NCBI RefSeq assembly: GCF_900095225.1
Contig: NZ_LT607414.1
Location: forward strand, 334,211 to 380,371
Direction: 5' to 3'
From: Pseudomonas sp. UMAB-08
GTDB lineage: Bacteria; Pseudomonadota; Gammaproteobacteria; Pseudomonadales; Pseudomonadaceae
DNA length: 46,161 bases
Each line of letters begins with the position of its first letter. The stretch's first letter is position 1. Below the pieces are notes generated by a model, which saw only the letters and a program-made list of their open reading frames with translations, was not told where the DNA came from and made no database searches. The translations under genes and the position numbers were made by a program. This document shows, piece after piece, positions 39,118 to 46,161 of this stretch.

Positions 39118-40920
39118 ATGCTGCGCTGGTTGCGCAGCTCCCTGCCCGCTCGCGCTGCGCTAGCGGTGATCCTGATTGCCATCCTGGCGCTCGCCAGCTC
39201 CCTGAGCGCCGGGCTGATCGCTTGGTTCAGTCAGGGCGATGCAGCGGCCATCAACACCGCCGGTTCCGTGCGCATGGAGACCTACCACCTGAGCTGGAAA
39301 CTGGCCTCTGGCGCAACCGGTGAAGAAATCTCAACCATCACCGACAGCCTGCAACAACGCCTGGACAGTCAATCGCTCAAGGCTGTGCTGGACGATGGTC
39401 CGGCAACCGCCCTGCAGGCCAGCTACCAACAAATCCAGCAACGCTGGAGCACCGATTTACGTCCGGCGCTGGAGCGTGGCGACTCGGAATTTTTCCAGGC
39501 CAATGCCTTGCCTTTCGTCGAGCAACTGAACCAGTTCGTCAGCCTGTTGCAGCAACAAAGCGAACACAAACAAGGCTGGCAGCAGGCAATCCAGGGCATG
39601 GCCCTGTTCACTACCATCTTCATCCTGCTGATCGGTCTATATGAGTTGCAGTACGGCGTCGTAAAGCCCTTGCAAGAACTGGTGGACGCCACCAAGCGCT
39701 TTCGCGACGCAGACTTCAAAGTGAGGGTCAACCATCAGTCGCAAGATGAGCTGGGCCAGTTGGCCATGAGCTTCAACGCCATGGCCGAAACCATCGAAGA
39801 GTCGCACCGCACCCTCGAGAGTCAGGTCCAGCAGAAAACCCTGAACCTGCAACAAGCCAATGCCGCCCTGGAACTGCTGTACCAAAGCAGCCGCAGCCTG
39901 GCTACGCGCCTGGCCAATGCCGAAGGGCTGGATGAACTGATCCGGCGCTTCCAGCAACGCTTGCCTGGCTTGCGTCTATCTCTATGCTTGCGCGGCGCGG
40001 TGCAGGCACCCGCCTCGCACATGCTCGCCCTGCATGGCGAAAACCACCGGGAAGTCTGTGCCAGCAGTGAATGCGCCACCTGCCAGAAACACACTAAATC
40101 CAGTCCGCAAACCTTCAGCATCAGCAACCAGGGCAATGAACTGGGTGAGCTCAAGGCGCATTTTGACGATGGGCATCGGGCACAGAACTGGGAGTCCCAA
40201 CTGATCCAGGCGCTGGCCAACCTGATCGGTACCTCGCTCTCGCTCAAACGCCAGCGCGAACAGGATCATCGCCTGCTGCTGCTCGAAGAACGCACTATCA
40301 TTGCCCGCGAGCTGCACGACTCACTGGCCCAGGCGCTGTCGTACATGAAGCTGCAAGTCAGCCGCATGCAAACCCTGATGCGCCGTGGCGAACCGGTCGA
40401 AACCCTGGAAACCGTCACCGCCGAACTGCGCGAGGGGCTGAACAATGCCTACCGCCAGCTACGCGAACTGTTGACCACCTTTCGCTTGCAGATTCACGAC
40501 GAAGGGCTGGTGCAAGAGCTCAAGGACACCGCCCAGGAATTCTCCCGCCGTGGGGATTTCCTGGTGCACCTGCACGTCGATACGCTGGCCTTTCAACTGT
40601 CGGCCAGTGAGCAGATCCACATTCTGCAAATCACTCGCGAAGCGCTGTCCAACTGCTCGCGCCACGCCCATGCGCAAAACGCCTGGCTGCAACTGCGTCA
40701 GGACGGCGAAACCGTCAGGCTCTCGGTCGAAGACGACGGTCGGGGCTTCAGCGGCAATATCGACAAGCGTGAACACCACGGCCTGACCATCATGGAGGAA
40801 CGCGCCCGCAGCTTGCGCGGTCACCTGCAGATATGTTCCCGGGTGCCGCAAGGCACCCTCGTCCAGCTGGAATTCCAACCGGAGTTTCTCGGGCAACAAA
40901 CAGAAGGTAGCGTTTCATGA
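39118..40920 (+). CDS. narX: Nitrate/nitrite sensor histidine kinase
   Basis: This 600-residue protein has membrane segments at about 15-37 and 161-179 around a periplasmic four-helix sensor with the P-box (AINTAGSVRMETYHLSW, 44-60) that binds nitrate. A HAMP domain (about 180-235) follows, then a cysteine-bearing central module (C290, C314, C319, C322), a HisKA_3 dimer domain with phospho-acceptor H400 (IIARELHDSLAQAL), and an ATPase domain (EDDGRGF). It phosphorylates NarL when nitrate is present. It overlaps narL by 4 bases. The ribosome site before the ATG is weak. Confidence 0.95.
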   Translation: MLRWLRSSLPARAALAVILIAILALASSLSAGLIAWFSQGDAAAINTAGSVRMETYHLSWKLASGATGEEISTITDSLQQRLDSQSLKAVLDDGPATALQASYQQIQQRWSTDLRPALERGDSEFFQANALPFVEQLNQFVSLLQQQSEHKQGWQQAIQGMALFTTIFILLIGLYELQYGVVKPLQELVDATKRFRDADFKVRVNHQSQDELGQLAMSFNAMAETIEESHRTLESQVQQKTLNLQQANAALELLYQSSRSLATRLANAEGLDELIRRFQQRLPGLRLSLCLRGAVQAPASHMLALHGENHREVCASSECATCQKHTKSSPQTFSISNQGNELGELKAHFDDGHRAQNWESQLIQALANLIGTSLSLKRQREQDHRLLLLEERTIIARELHDSLAQALSYMKLQVSRMQTLMRRGEPVETLETVTAELREGLNNAYRQLRELLTTFRLQIHDEGLVQELKDTAQEFSRRGDFLVHLHVDTLAFQLSASEQIHILQITREALSNCSRHAHAQNAWLQLRQDGETVRLSVEDDGRGFSGNIDKREHHGLTIMEERARSLRGHLQICSRVPQGTLVQLEFQPEFLGQQTEGSVS

Positions 40921-41564
40921 ATCCGTCCCTGCGACACAGAATCCTGCTGGTGGACGATCATCCGATGATGCGTCATGGCATCCGCCAAATGCTCGAACTC
41001 GAGGATGATTTCGAGATCGTCGGTGAAGCCGGAAACGGTGAAGAAGCACTCGCGCTCATCGAGCCGTTGCAACCCGATCTGATATTGCTCGATAACAACA
41101 TGCCGCAGATGAATGGCATTGAAACCCTGCGGCGGTTACGGGCCACGCACTACACGGGAAAGGTGCTGCTGTTTACGGTGTCGGACGCCGAAGATGATAT
41201 TCGTGACGCGCTGCGCCTGGATGCCGATGGCTACCTGCTCAAGGACATGGAACCCGAACTGTTGATTCAATACATTCGTGATGCATTGAACGGTGCACTG
41301 GTCATCAGCCCCGGCCTGACTCGGGCCATGGCCCAGGCATTGCGTTCACCGCCACGCCAGGCCGTGGTGGAACTGACCGAGCGCGAGCGCCAGGTACTGA
41401 AAACCATTGCCAGCGGCTTTAGCAACAAGGTCATCGGGCACAAGCTGGGCATCACCGAAGGTACGGTCAAGGTTCACGTCAAAAACCTGTTGCACAAGCT
41501 CGGTTTGCGCTCGCGGGTAGAGGCGGCCGTGTGGGCCATGGAGCATCTGCGCAGCACCAGCTGA
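40917..41564 (+). CDS. narL: Nitrate response regulator
   Basis: This 215-residue protein has a receiver domain (acidic pair D13/D14, phosphorylated D59 in LLDNNMP, as in Escherichia coli NarL) and a LuxR-type helix-turn-helix (about 150-212, LTERERQVLKTIASGFSNKV). When phosphorylated it should bind heptamers such as the 7-2-7 site in front of narK1. Confidence 0.95.
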   Translation: MNPSLRHRILLVDDHPMMRHGIRQMLELEDDFEIVGEAGNGEEALALIEPLQPDLILLDNNMPQMNGIETLRRLRATHYTGKVLLFTVSDAEDDIRDALRLDADGYLLKDMEPELLIQYIRDALNGALVISPGLTRAMAQALRSPPRQAVVELTERERQVLKTIASGFSNKVIGHKLGITEGTVKVHVKNLLHKLGLRSRVEAAVWAMEHLRSTS

Positions 41565-41579
41565 CGGACATCCCTCTTT

Positions 41580-41646
41580 GGAGGTAGACCTGCGGAGGCA
41601 TAGGCCACAGGGTCCGCGAGCTCTACCATGACCGTCAGCGGAGGTA
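41580..41646 (+). promoter_or_regulatory. NarL-type heptamers in the narL-dnr gap
   Basis: GGAGGTA (41580-41586) repeats exactly the half-site of the narK operator, and TACCATG (41624-41630) is a near match facing GGAGGTA (41640-41646). The last copy doubles as the dnr ribosome site, so only the first two can be counted. This would fit nitrate control of dnr by NarL, as in Pseudomonas aeruginosa. No ANR box was seen in this gap. Confidence 0.4.
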
Positions 41647-41650
41647 CGCC

Positions 41651-42328
41651 ATGCTGACCCACCCTTCAATCGTTTTAACGTTGCGCCGTCACCACCTGTT
41701 CAGCCAATTGCCGGAAAAGGTCTTCCAGGATGTTTGCAATCTGGCCAATCTCAAACACTTGGGCTGTCACGCCACACTCATGCATCAAGGCGATCCGGCC
41801 AAGCGTTTCTTCTTGCTGGTCAGCGGTCAGATCAAGCTGCACAGGGTTACGGGTGAAGGTCAGGAAAACCTGGTGGAGGTCATTCACGCCGGGCAAACCT
41901 TCGCCGAAGCCCTGCTGTTCAGCCAGGCCAGACTCTACCCGGTGAGTGCCACGGCACTGAAGGACTGCGTGCTGGTCAGCATTGAGGGCAGCCATTACCG
42001 CAACGCCCTGGAAGATCAGCCGAAGATCTGTCTGGCGATCCTGGCAAGCATGAGCATTCACCTGCACCAGCGCCTCAAGGACATTGACACCCTGACCCTC
42101 GCCAACGCCAGCCGACGGGTCATCAACTTCCTGTTCCAGGAACGGGACCCGGTCAATGGCCAGATCGTCTTGCAGGTGTCCAAGCGTCTGGTGGCCTCGA
42201 AACTGGGCATCCAGCCGGAAACCTTCTCGCGCATTTTGCATCGCTTGGTCGAGGGCGGCCTGATCGCCATGGAGCGCCGCAATATCCGCATCCTCGCCGA
42301 AGAGGATCTGGCCGCTTACCAACAGTAG
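41651..42328 (+). CDS. dnr: Crp/Fnr-family regulator, DNR type
   Basis: This 225-residue protein has a cyclic-nucleotide-like sensor domain (about 15-125), a dimer helix and a helix-turn-helix with recognition residues E190, S193 and R194 (ETFSRILHRL), which read TTGAY-N4-RTCAA sites. It lacks the N-terminal four-cysteine iron-sulfur motif of ANR/FNR, so it is a DNR/NNR-type regulator that senses nitric oxide through heme. GGAGG 6 bases upstream supports the start. It sits directly after narXL. Confidence 0.9.
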   Translation: MLTHPSIVLTLRRHHLFSQLPEKVFQDVCNLANLKHLGCHATLMHQGDPAKRFFLLVSGQIKLHRVTGEGQENLVEVIHAGQTFAEALLFSQARLYPVSATALKDCVLVSIEGSHYRNALEDQPKICLAILASMSIHLHQRLKDIDTLTLANASRRVINFLFQERDPVNGQIVLQVSKRLVASKLGIQPETFSRILHRLVEGGLIAMERRNIRILAEEDLAAYQQ

Positions 42329-42408
42329 CCGCCCCCGGATTTGACCATGGTCAAGGCACAATGCCGCCAGCCTTGCACACTGGCAGAGTCCATCACTGGA
42401 GAACCCTC

Positions 42409-42819
42409 ATGCCCGATTCAACCCTGCCTTTGGTCTACTCCTGCTCCGGCTGTTCGAATGTCGCGCAACTGGCCAACACCCTGGCCTTGCGCCTGGATCG
42501 CGCAGGCCTGGCCGAAATGTCCTGCATCGTCGGTGTCGGCGGGCATGTCGCGCCGCTGGTCAATAAAGCGCGCTCGGGACGGCCGATCCTCGCGCTGGAC
42601 GGCTGCCCGCTGCAATGTGTCGAAGCCTGTCTGAACCAGCACGGCCTGCACGCCGATGTGCACCTGATCCTCAGCCAGCACGGCCTGCGCAAACGCTATG
42701 GCGAGGACTGCACCGAGGAGCAGAGTGATGAGTTATTCGAGGAGGTAAAACGGTTGATTGGCGGGGGTGATCTTGAGGAGAAAAACCGGATGATCGTAGC
42801 CGCCGAGACGATGGATTGA
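42409..42819 (+). CDS. DGC-domain putative zinc-binding protein
   Basis: This 136-residue cytosolic protein of the DGC family has cysteines C12 and C15 (YSCSGCSN), C39, and C66, C70 and C74 in LDGCPLQCVEAC, the family-naming Asp-Gly-Cys motif. Members often sit beside nitrate or denitrification genes, as here after dnr; the role is unknown. The start at 42409 has GGAG 8 bases upstream. Confidence 0.82.
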   Translation: MPDSTLPLVYSCSGCSNVAQLANTLALRLDRAGLAEMSCIVGVGGHVAPLVNKARSGRPILALDGCPLQCVEACLNQHGLHADVHLILSQHGLRKRYGEDCTEEQSDELFEEVKRLIGGGDLEEKNRMIVAAETMD

Positions 42820-42852
42820 GGATCTGACAGGGTCTTGATGCAATGAAAGTCC

Positions 42853-42928
42853 ACTGTGGGAGAGTGTATATCCGCGAAAGACAGGCCGGCTGCCAGGCCG
42901 CCATCGCGAGCAAGCTCGGCTCCTACGA
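42853..42928. repeat. REP-type palindromic element
   Basis: TGTGGGAG near 42855 and CGCGAGCAAGCTCGGCTCCTAC (about 42905-42926, shortened here to its start CGCGAGCAAGCTCGG) are the two halves of the extragenic REP sequence scattered in fluorescent pseudomonads. It lies between the convergent ends of the DGC gene and ubiT, the usual location. Confidence 0.65.
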
Positions 42929-42982
42929 TAGCCGCAAGAGCCAGGCCGGCTTCATCGCAGGCAATCACAGCAACGCAGATTC

Positions 42983-43453
42983 TCACCCCGCCGCCAACCC
43001 CTTCCCTGCCCGCTCCAGATTGCGCCACAACCAAACAGGCAATACATCAGGGTCCAGGCTATCGATCAGGTTCTTCAACGCCAACCCCAATTCGGTATCC
43101 CCCTCAATCACCAGACGCCTGCGAAAAAACAGGGTGTCAGGGTCTTCCTGACGACTGGCCAGGAGTAAAAACTCCCGCCAGTTGCCGCTGATGGTCACGT
43201 GCGCCTTTGCCCGCTCGGCGATCTGCAATCCCTCACGACCCAGGGTCAGGTACCAGGACAAGCTCAGATCTGGAATCCGCAGGCACAGCCAACGACCCCG
43301 TAACAGCTCAAAACTGCCGTCGCGCAGAGGCTCGGCGAGGCAGCGATTGAGCGCTTGCTGCAACACCAGCCGCTGTACGGCAAAAGGCACTCGGTGCGCC
43401 AACGGCAACAACCGATCAGCACCTTTCAACAACCATTTTTTCCGGTTCAACAC
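42983..43453 (-). CDS. ubiT: SCP2-domain accessory factor for ubiquinone synthesis
   Basis: This 156-residue protein has an SCP2 lipid-binding domain (VQRLVLQQALNRCLAEPLRD through WYLTLGREGLQI and HVTISGNWREFLLLAS), the anaerobic counterpart of UbiJ. It needs UbiU and UbiV for oxygen-independent ubiquinone synthesis. The start is GTG at 43453 with GAGGAGG 7 bases upstream, overlapping the ubiV stop by 7 bases. Confidence 0.88.
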   Translation of the reverse strand: MLNRKKWLLKGADRLLPLAHRVPFAVQRLVLQQALNRCLAEPLRDGSFELLRGRWLCLRIPDLSLSWYLTLGREGLQIAERAKAHVTISGNWREFLLLASRQEDPDTLFFRRRLVIEGDTELGLALKNLIDSLDPDVLPVWLWRNLERAGKGLAAG

Positions 43454-44337
43454 AGGCCTGCCTCCTCGACGCGCAACATGCCAGCCTGGCCATGCCAATA
43501 ACCATTGCAGCCCTCAACGAACAGCGGCGGCGTCTCGCCCAGACGAACCCGTTGATAGGCGGCAATCACTTCCGCCATCCCCTGGGCACGCGGGCTCAGG
43601 CGCAACAGATCAGCACCGCAGGCCACCAGTCCGGAATAATCAGCCAGCAGATTGGTCACGTCGGCCGACATTGTTTGAATGCCATTGATCGTGAACAACC
43701 GCTGGCCTTCCTGACTGCTCAAGGCCAAGCCGTCGGGGTAGTTGATGCAGCAAAACTGGCAGTCGTCCTTGGGCCGGTTTTCCGCCCTGGCGGTAAAACA
43801 GCGCGCGGAATAGGCCAGAGGCAAATGCCCATAAGCAAAAATTTCGATTTCCGGTACCTCGCGTCCCAACTCACGCACCTGCTCGATCACATCGCCAATC
43901 AGCGCCGCCGAACACTCCACCGGCGGCACCCAGCGGGTCATTCCGCAGTCCAGCAGTTGCGTCAGTGCATGGCCGTTGTACAGATTGAGCGCCGGTCCAC
44001 CGACAAAGGGCAGCTTGCGCTCGGCCAGAAACTGCACCGCGCCCATGTCGTTAGCTTCCACCAGCAATTGGCCGTTGTCGCACAGGCGGCGCAGGCTGGA
44101 GAGCTCGGACGCTGCTTCGATCAGCGTCAGGCTGGAAAGCACCATCTGCGCCTGGCTGCACTCGTGCAACTCGCGCCCCAGGCCCAGCCATTGATCCAAT
44201 GAAAATGCCCGGCGTTTCGAACACACGGTTTCCCCCAGATAAATCACATCCAGAGGCAAGGCCGACATCTCGGCGTAAAAGTTACTGAGTTGCTCTTTGT
44301 CCCAATAAAACAGGACCGGTCCCAAGCTGAGCTTCAT
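43447..44337 (-). CDS. ubiV: Oxygen-independent ubiquinone hydroxylation protein, U32 family
   Basis: This 296-residue U32 'peptidase'-family protein has 4Fe-4S ligands C39, C180, C193 and C197, the same positions as in Escherichia coli UbiV (an extra C196 is present). With UbiU it hydroxylates the ubiquinone ring using a non-oxygen donor. The start MKLSLGPVLF at 44337 has GAGGGA upstream and lies 10 bases after ubiU. Confidence 0.93.
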   Translation of the reverse strand: MKLSLGPVLFYWDKEQLSNFYAEMSALPLDVIYLGETVCSKRRAFSLDQWLGLGRELHECSQAQMVLSSLTLIEAASELSSLRRLCDNGQLLVEANDMGAVQFLAERKLPFVGGPALNLYNGHALTQLLDCGMTRWVPPVECSAALIGDVIEQVRELGREVPEIEIFAYGHLPLAYSARCFTARAENRPKDDCQFCCINYPDGLALSSQEGQRLFTINGIQTMSADVTNLLADYSGLVACGADLLRLSPRAQGMAEVIAAYQRVRLGETPPLFVEGCNGYWHGQAGMLRVEEAGLC

Positions 44338-44347
44338 GTCCAGTCCC

Positions 44348-45343
44348 TCATTGCCATGATCGATGATAAGCACCCAATGTGGTCTGGCTGCCTTCGGACA
44401 AACCAGCCAACACCTGACGCCATTCATCCTTGACCCGAAAGCTGCCCGGCGAGCCGCGATGGGCATCCAGCGCGGCACGCCAGACGCGGGTGACTTGTTC
44501 CACATAGGCCGGGCTGCGTTGGCGACCCTCGATTTTTACCGCTTCGACCCCGATGGCCGCCAGTTCCGGCAGCAGATCCAGGGTATCGAGACTGGTGGGC
44601 TCCTCCAGCGCATGAAAGCGCTTGCCACCCACCAGAAAGCGGCCTTTGCACAAGGTCGGATAGCCAGCGGGCTCGTCAGGGGTGTAGCGATCGATCAGGA
44701 CTTCACTGAGGCGTGCGCTCAGGCCTTGGGCGTCTTCGCTCCAGCGTACTGCCTTGGCCGGCGAACAGACGCCACACAGGTTCGGCGATTCGCCCGTGAC
44801 GTAGGAGGAAAGGTGGCAACGCCCTTCAGCCATGATGCACAAGCTGCCGAAGCCGAAGACTTCAATGGGCACCGGGCTGCTGGCGGCGACCTGGCGCACT
44901 TGCGTCAACGACAGCACCCGAGGCAGCACGGCGCGGCGAATACCGTAGCGTTGCGCATAGAACGTCAGCGCCGCGGCATGGGTTGCTGAACCCTGGACAG
45001 ACAAGTGCAGCGCCAGTTGCGGGTGACGCTGACTGGCATAGTTGAGCACGCCAGGGTCGGCGGCGATCAGCGCATCCACGCCGAAGTCGGCGGCGCGATC
45101 CACCGCCCGCTGCCAGCGCTCCCAGCCCTTGGGCTGAGGGTACGTGTTAACCGCGACATAGAGTTTGCGTTGATGTTGGCGAATGAACGCGACTGCGGCG
45201 TCGAACTGCTTGTCGTCCATATTCAACCCGGCGAAATGCCGGGCATTGGTGTCATCACGAAAACCGACGTAAACGGCATCGGCGCCTTGGCGCACAGCCG
45301 CTTTAAGCGCAGGCAGGTTCCCTGCCGGGCAGACCAGTTGCAT
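44348..45343 (-). CDS. ubiU: Oxygen-independent ubiquinone hydroxylation protein, U32 family
   Basis: This 331-residue U32-family partner of UbiV has 4Fe-4S ligands C169, C176, C193 and C232 at the positions known for Escherichia coli UbiU. The start MQLVCPAGNL is typical. It is the first gene of ubiUVT and has an ANR box 118 bases upstream, so ubiquinone can still be made when nitrate is the electron acceptor. Confidence 0.94.
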   Translation of the reverse strand: MQLVCPAGNLPALKAAVRQGADAVYVGFRDDTNARHFAGLNMDDKQFDAAVAFIRQHQRKLYVAVNTYPQPKGWERWQRAVDRAADFGVDALIAADPGVLNYASQRHPQLALHLSVQGSATHAAALTFYAQRYGIRRAVLPRVLSLTQVRQVAASSPVPIEVFGFGSLCIMAEGRCHLSSYVTGESPNLCGVCSPAKAVRWSEDAQGLSARLSEVLIDRYTPDEPAGYPTLCKGRFLVGGKRFHALEEPTSLDTLDLLPELAAIGVEAVKIEGRQRSPAYVEQVTRVWRAALDAHRGSPGSFRVKDEWRQVLAGLSEGSQTTLGAYHRSWQ

Positions 45344-45454
45344 GGGTAATCCTCATGAAGGAACTCGTCTCGACCCTCGGTGGATACCTGCCGTCCGCAG
45401 ACTCAGAGCAGTCGAAAATGCGCTGCCAGTCTAGCGAGACCGGCAGACAGGGCC

Positions 45455-45468
45455 TTGACGGTGATCAA
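45455..45468 (-). promoter_or_regulatory. ANR/FNR box for ubiUVT
   Basis: TTGACGGTGATCAA is a full consensus match between the moeA end and ubiU. The class II start site would be near 45420 with a leader of about 77 bases. Confidence 0.75.
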
Positions 45469-45474
45469 TTGCCA

Positions 45475-46161
45475 TCAATGCATCAGGTCGGCGAAGGACA
45501 GGAACATGACGTTGTCGTGTTTGAGGACCTGCTGCCCGCACTCGATCACGGCAAGGCCGTCGGCCCAGCAGGCGGCGCTCAACATGGCAGAGCTTTGCTG
45601 AGGGTGCAGTTCCACACTCAATTGCCCATCGGCGCCTGGGCTCAGCCTTGCCCGCAGGTACTGCCGACGTTTGTTGCGCTGTAACCAATCGAACCCGGCC
45701 GGCACGGCCAATGGCACAGGCATCACCTCAGTGACTCCCTGTGCCCTGAGCAGAAACGGACGCACGACCACCAGCGCGGTAATCAGCGCCGCCGATGGAT
45801 TGCCCGGCATGCCTATCCAGGGTTTTCCAGCGACTTCGCCAAACGCCAGCGGTTTGCCCGGCTGGATTGCCAGTCGCCAAAAATCGACGCTGCCCAGCGC
45901 TTCGATTGCCTGCTTGAGATGGTCTTCCTCGCCCACCGATACGCCACCAGAGGTCAGTAGCAGGTCGCATTCCGACGAAGCCAGGCTCAAGGCATGCCGG
46001 CTGGTCGCCAACTCATCGGCCATGACGCCATAGTCATGCACTTCCACGCCCCAACCGCGCAACAACGCGGCAAGGCAGTAACGATTGCTGTTGTATATCT
46101 GCCCCGGCGCCAACGGCTCGCCCGGCTCTCGCAATTCATCGCCGCTGCTGAGCAGGCACAC
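45475..46161 (-). CDS. moeA: Molybdopterin molybdenumtransferase MoeA (3' part)
   Basis: The last 228 residues or so of MoeA; the gene runs off the right edge. Visible are LLSSGDELREPGEPL, IYNSNRYCLAALL, LLTSGGVSVGEEDHL and GKPWIGMPGNPSAAL, the MoeA active-site segments, then the small C-terminal domain. It inserts molybdenum into adenylated molybdopterin, needed by NarG. The same moeA-ubiU-ubiV-ubiT order occurs in Pseudomonas aeruginosa. Confidence 0.93.
   Translation of the reverse strand: MCLLSSGDELREPGEPLAPGQIYNSNRYCLAALLRGWGVEVHDYGVMADELATSRHALSLASSECDLLLTSGGVSVGEEDHLKQAIEALGSVDFWRLAIQPGKPLAFGEVAGKPWIGMPGNPSAALITALVVVRPFLLRAQGVTEVMPVPLAVPAGFDWLQRNKRRQYLRARLSPGADGQLSVELHPQQSSAMLSAACWADGLAVIECGQQVLKHDNVMFLSFADLMH

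Noticed and set aside
41640..41646. Third NarL heptamer before dnr
   Set aside because: GGAGGTA here is the ribosome site of dnr (6 bases before the ATG), so the match cannot count as independent evidence.
1..46161. CRISPR arrays, tRNA or rRNA genes
   Set aside because: No regularly spaced repeats and no tRNA- or rRNA-like sequence were noticed on either strand.

Overview
The window (46,161 bases, moderately high GC) reads as chromosome of a fluorescens-group Pseudomonas, or a very close relative, able to respire nitrate. The reasons are the gene order narX-narL-dnr divergent from narK1-narK2-narG-narH-narJ-narI-ppiC-moaA, the ubiU-ubiV-ubiT plus moeA cluster, a REP-type repeat of the kind common in fluorescent pseudomonads, and many ANR/DNR (Fnr-type) operators of the form TTGAY-N4-ATCAA. 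No rRNA, tRNA, CRISPR array, transposase or integrase was seen.

Left part (about 1-20.8 kb): a low-oxygen stress and survival locus. It contains a BCAM0308-family zinc protein, a four-gene DevBCA-like ABC exporter with its own outer-membrane lipoprotein, a second-type FtsH protease, a PolX/PHP DNA polymerase with two small partners, an erythromycin-esterase-family protein, a phosphoribosyltransferase plus an alpha/beta hydrolase, an orphan dihydrolipoamide acyltransferase (E2) next to the 3' end of a lost gene, a tandem universal stress protein, a GroEL paralogue without GroES, a zinc alcohol dehydrogenase, a glycine-zipper-like membrane protein, a FlxA-like protein, and small proteins including DUF3079. 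Almost every transcription unit has its own ANR box, usually spaced as an activator site at about -41.5. The content resembles the low-oxygen-activated (lxa) locus of Burkholderia cenocepacia and, in gene families, part of the DosR dormancy regulon of Mycobacterium tuberculosis.

Middle part (20.9-27.2 kb): an FtrABCD ferrous-iron uptake operon on the plus strand with overlapping Fur-like and ANR-like sites, then on the minus strand the anaerobic (class III) ribonucleotide reductase operon. Here the glycyl-radical loop of NrdD is encoded by a separate 55-residue gene between nrdD and nrdG. The nrdD promoter region carries an ANR box and two NrdR-like boxes exactly 31 bases apart.

Right part (27.3-46.2 kb): the membrane nitrate reductase operon narK1K2GHJI with a NifM/parvulin-type isomerase and moaA (about 11.5 kb, closed by an intrinsic terminator), the divergent narXL two-component system, dnr, a DGC-domain zinc protein, then ubiUVT for oxygen-independent ubiquinone synthesis and the 3' part of moeA. 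Together the genes cover anaerobic respiration (transport, enzyme, molybdenum cofactor, quinone), anaerobic DNA precursor supply, iron uptake in the ferrous form, and proteostasis and metabolic maintenance under hypoxia, all apparently under ANR/DNR with NarL, Fur and NrdR as second inputs.
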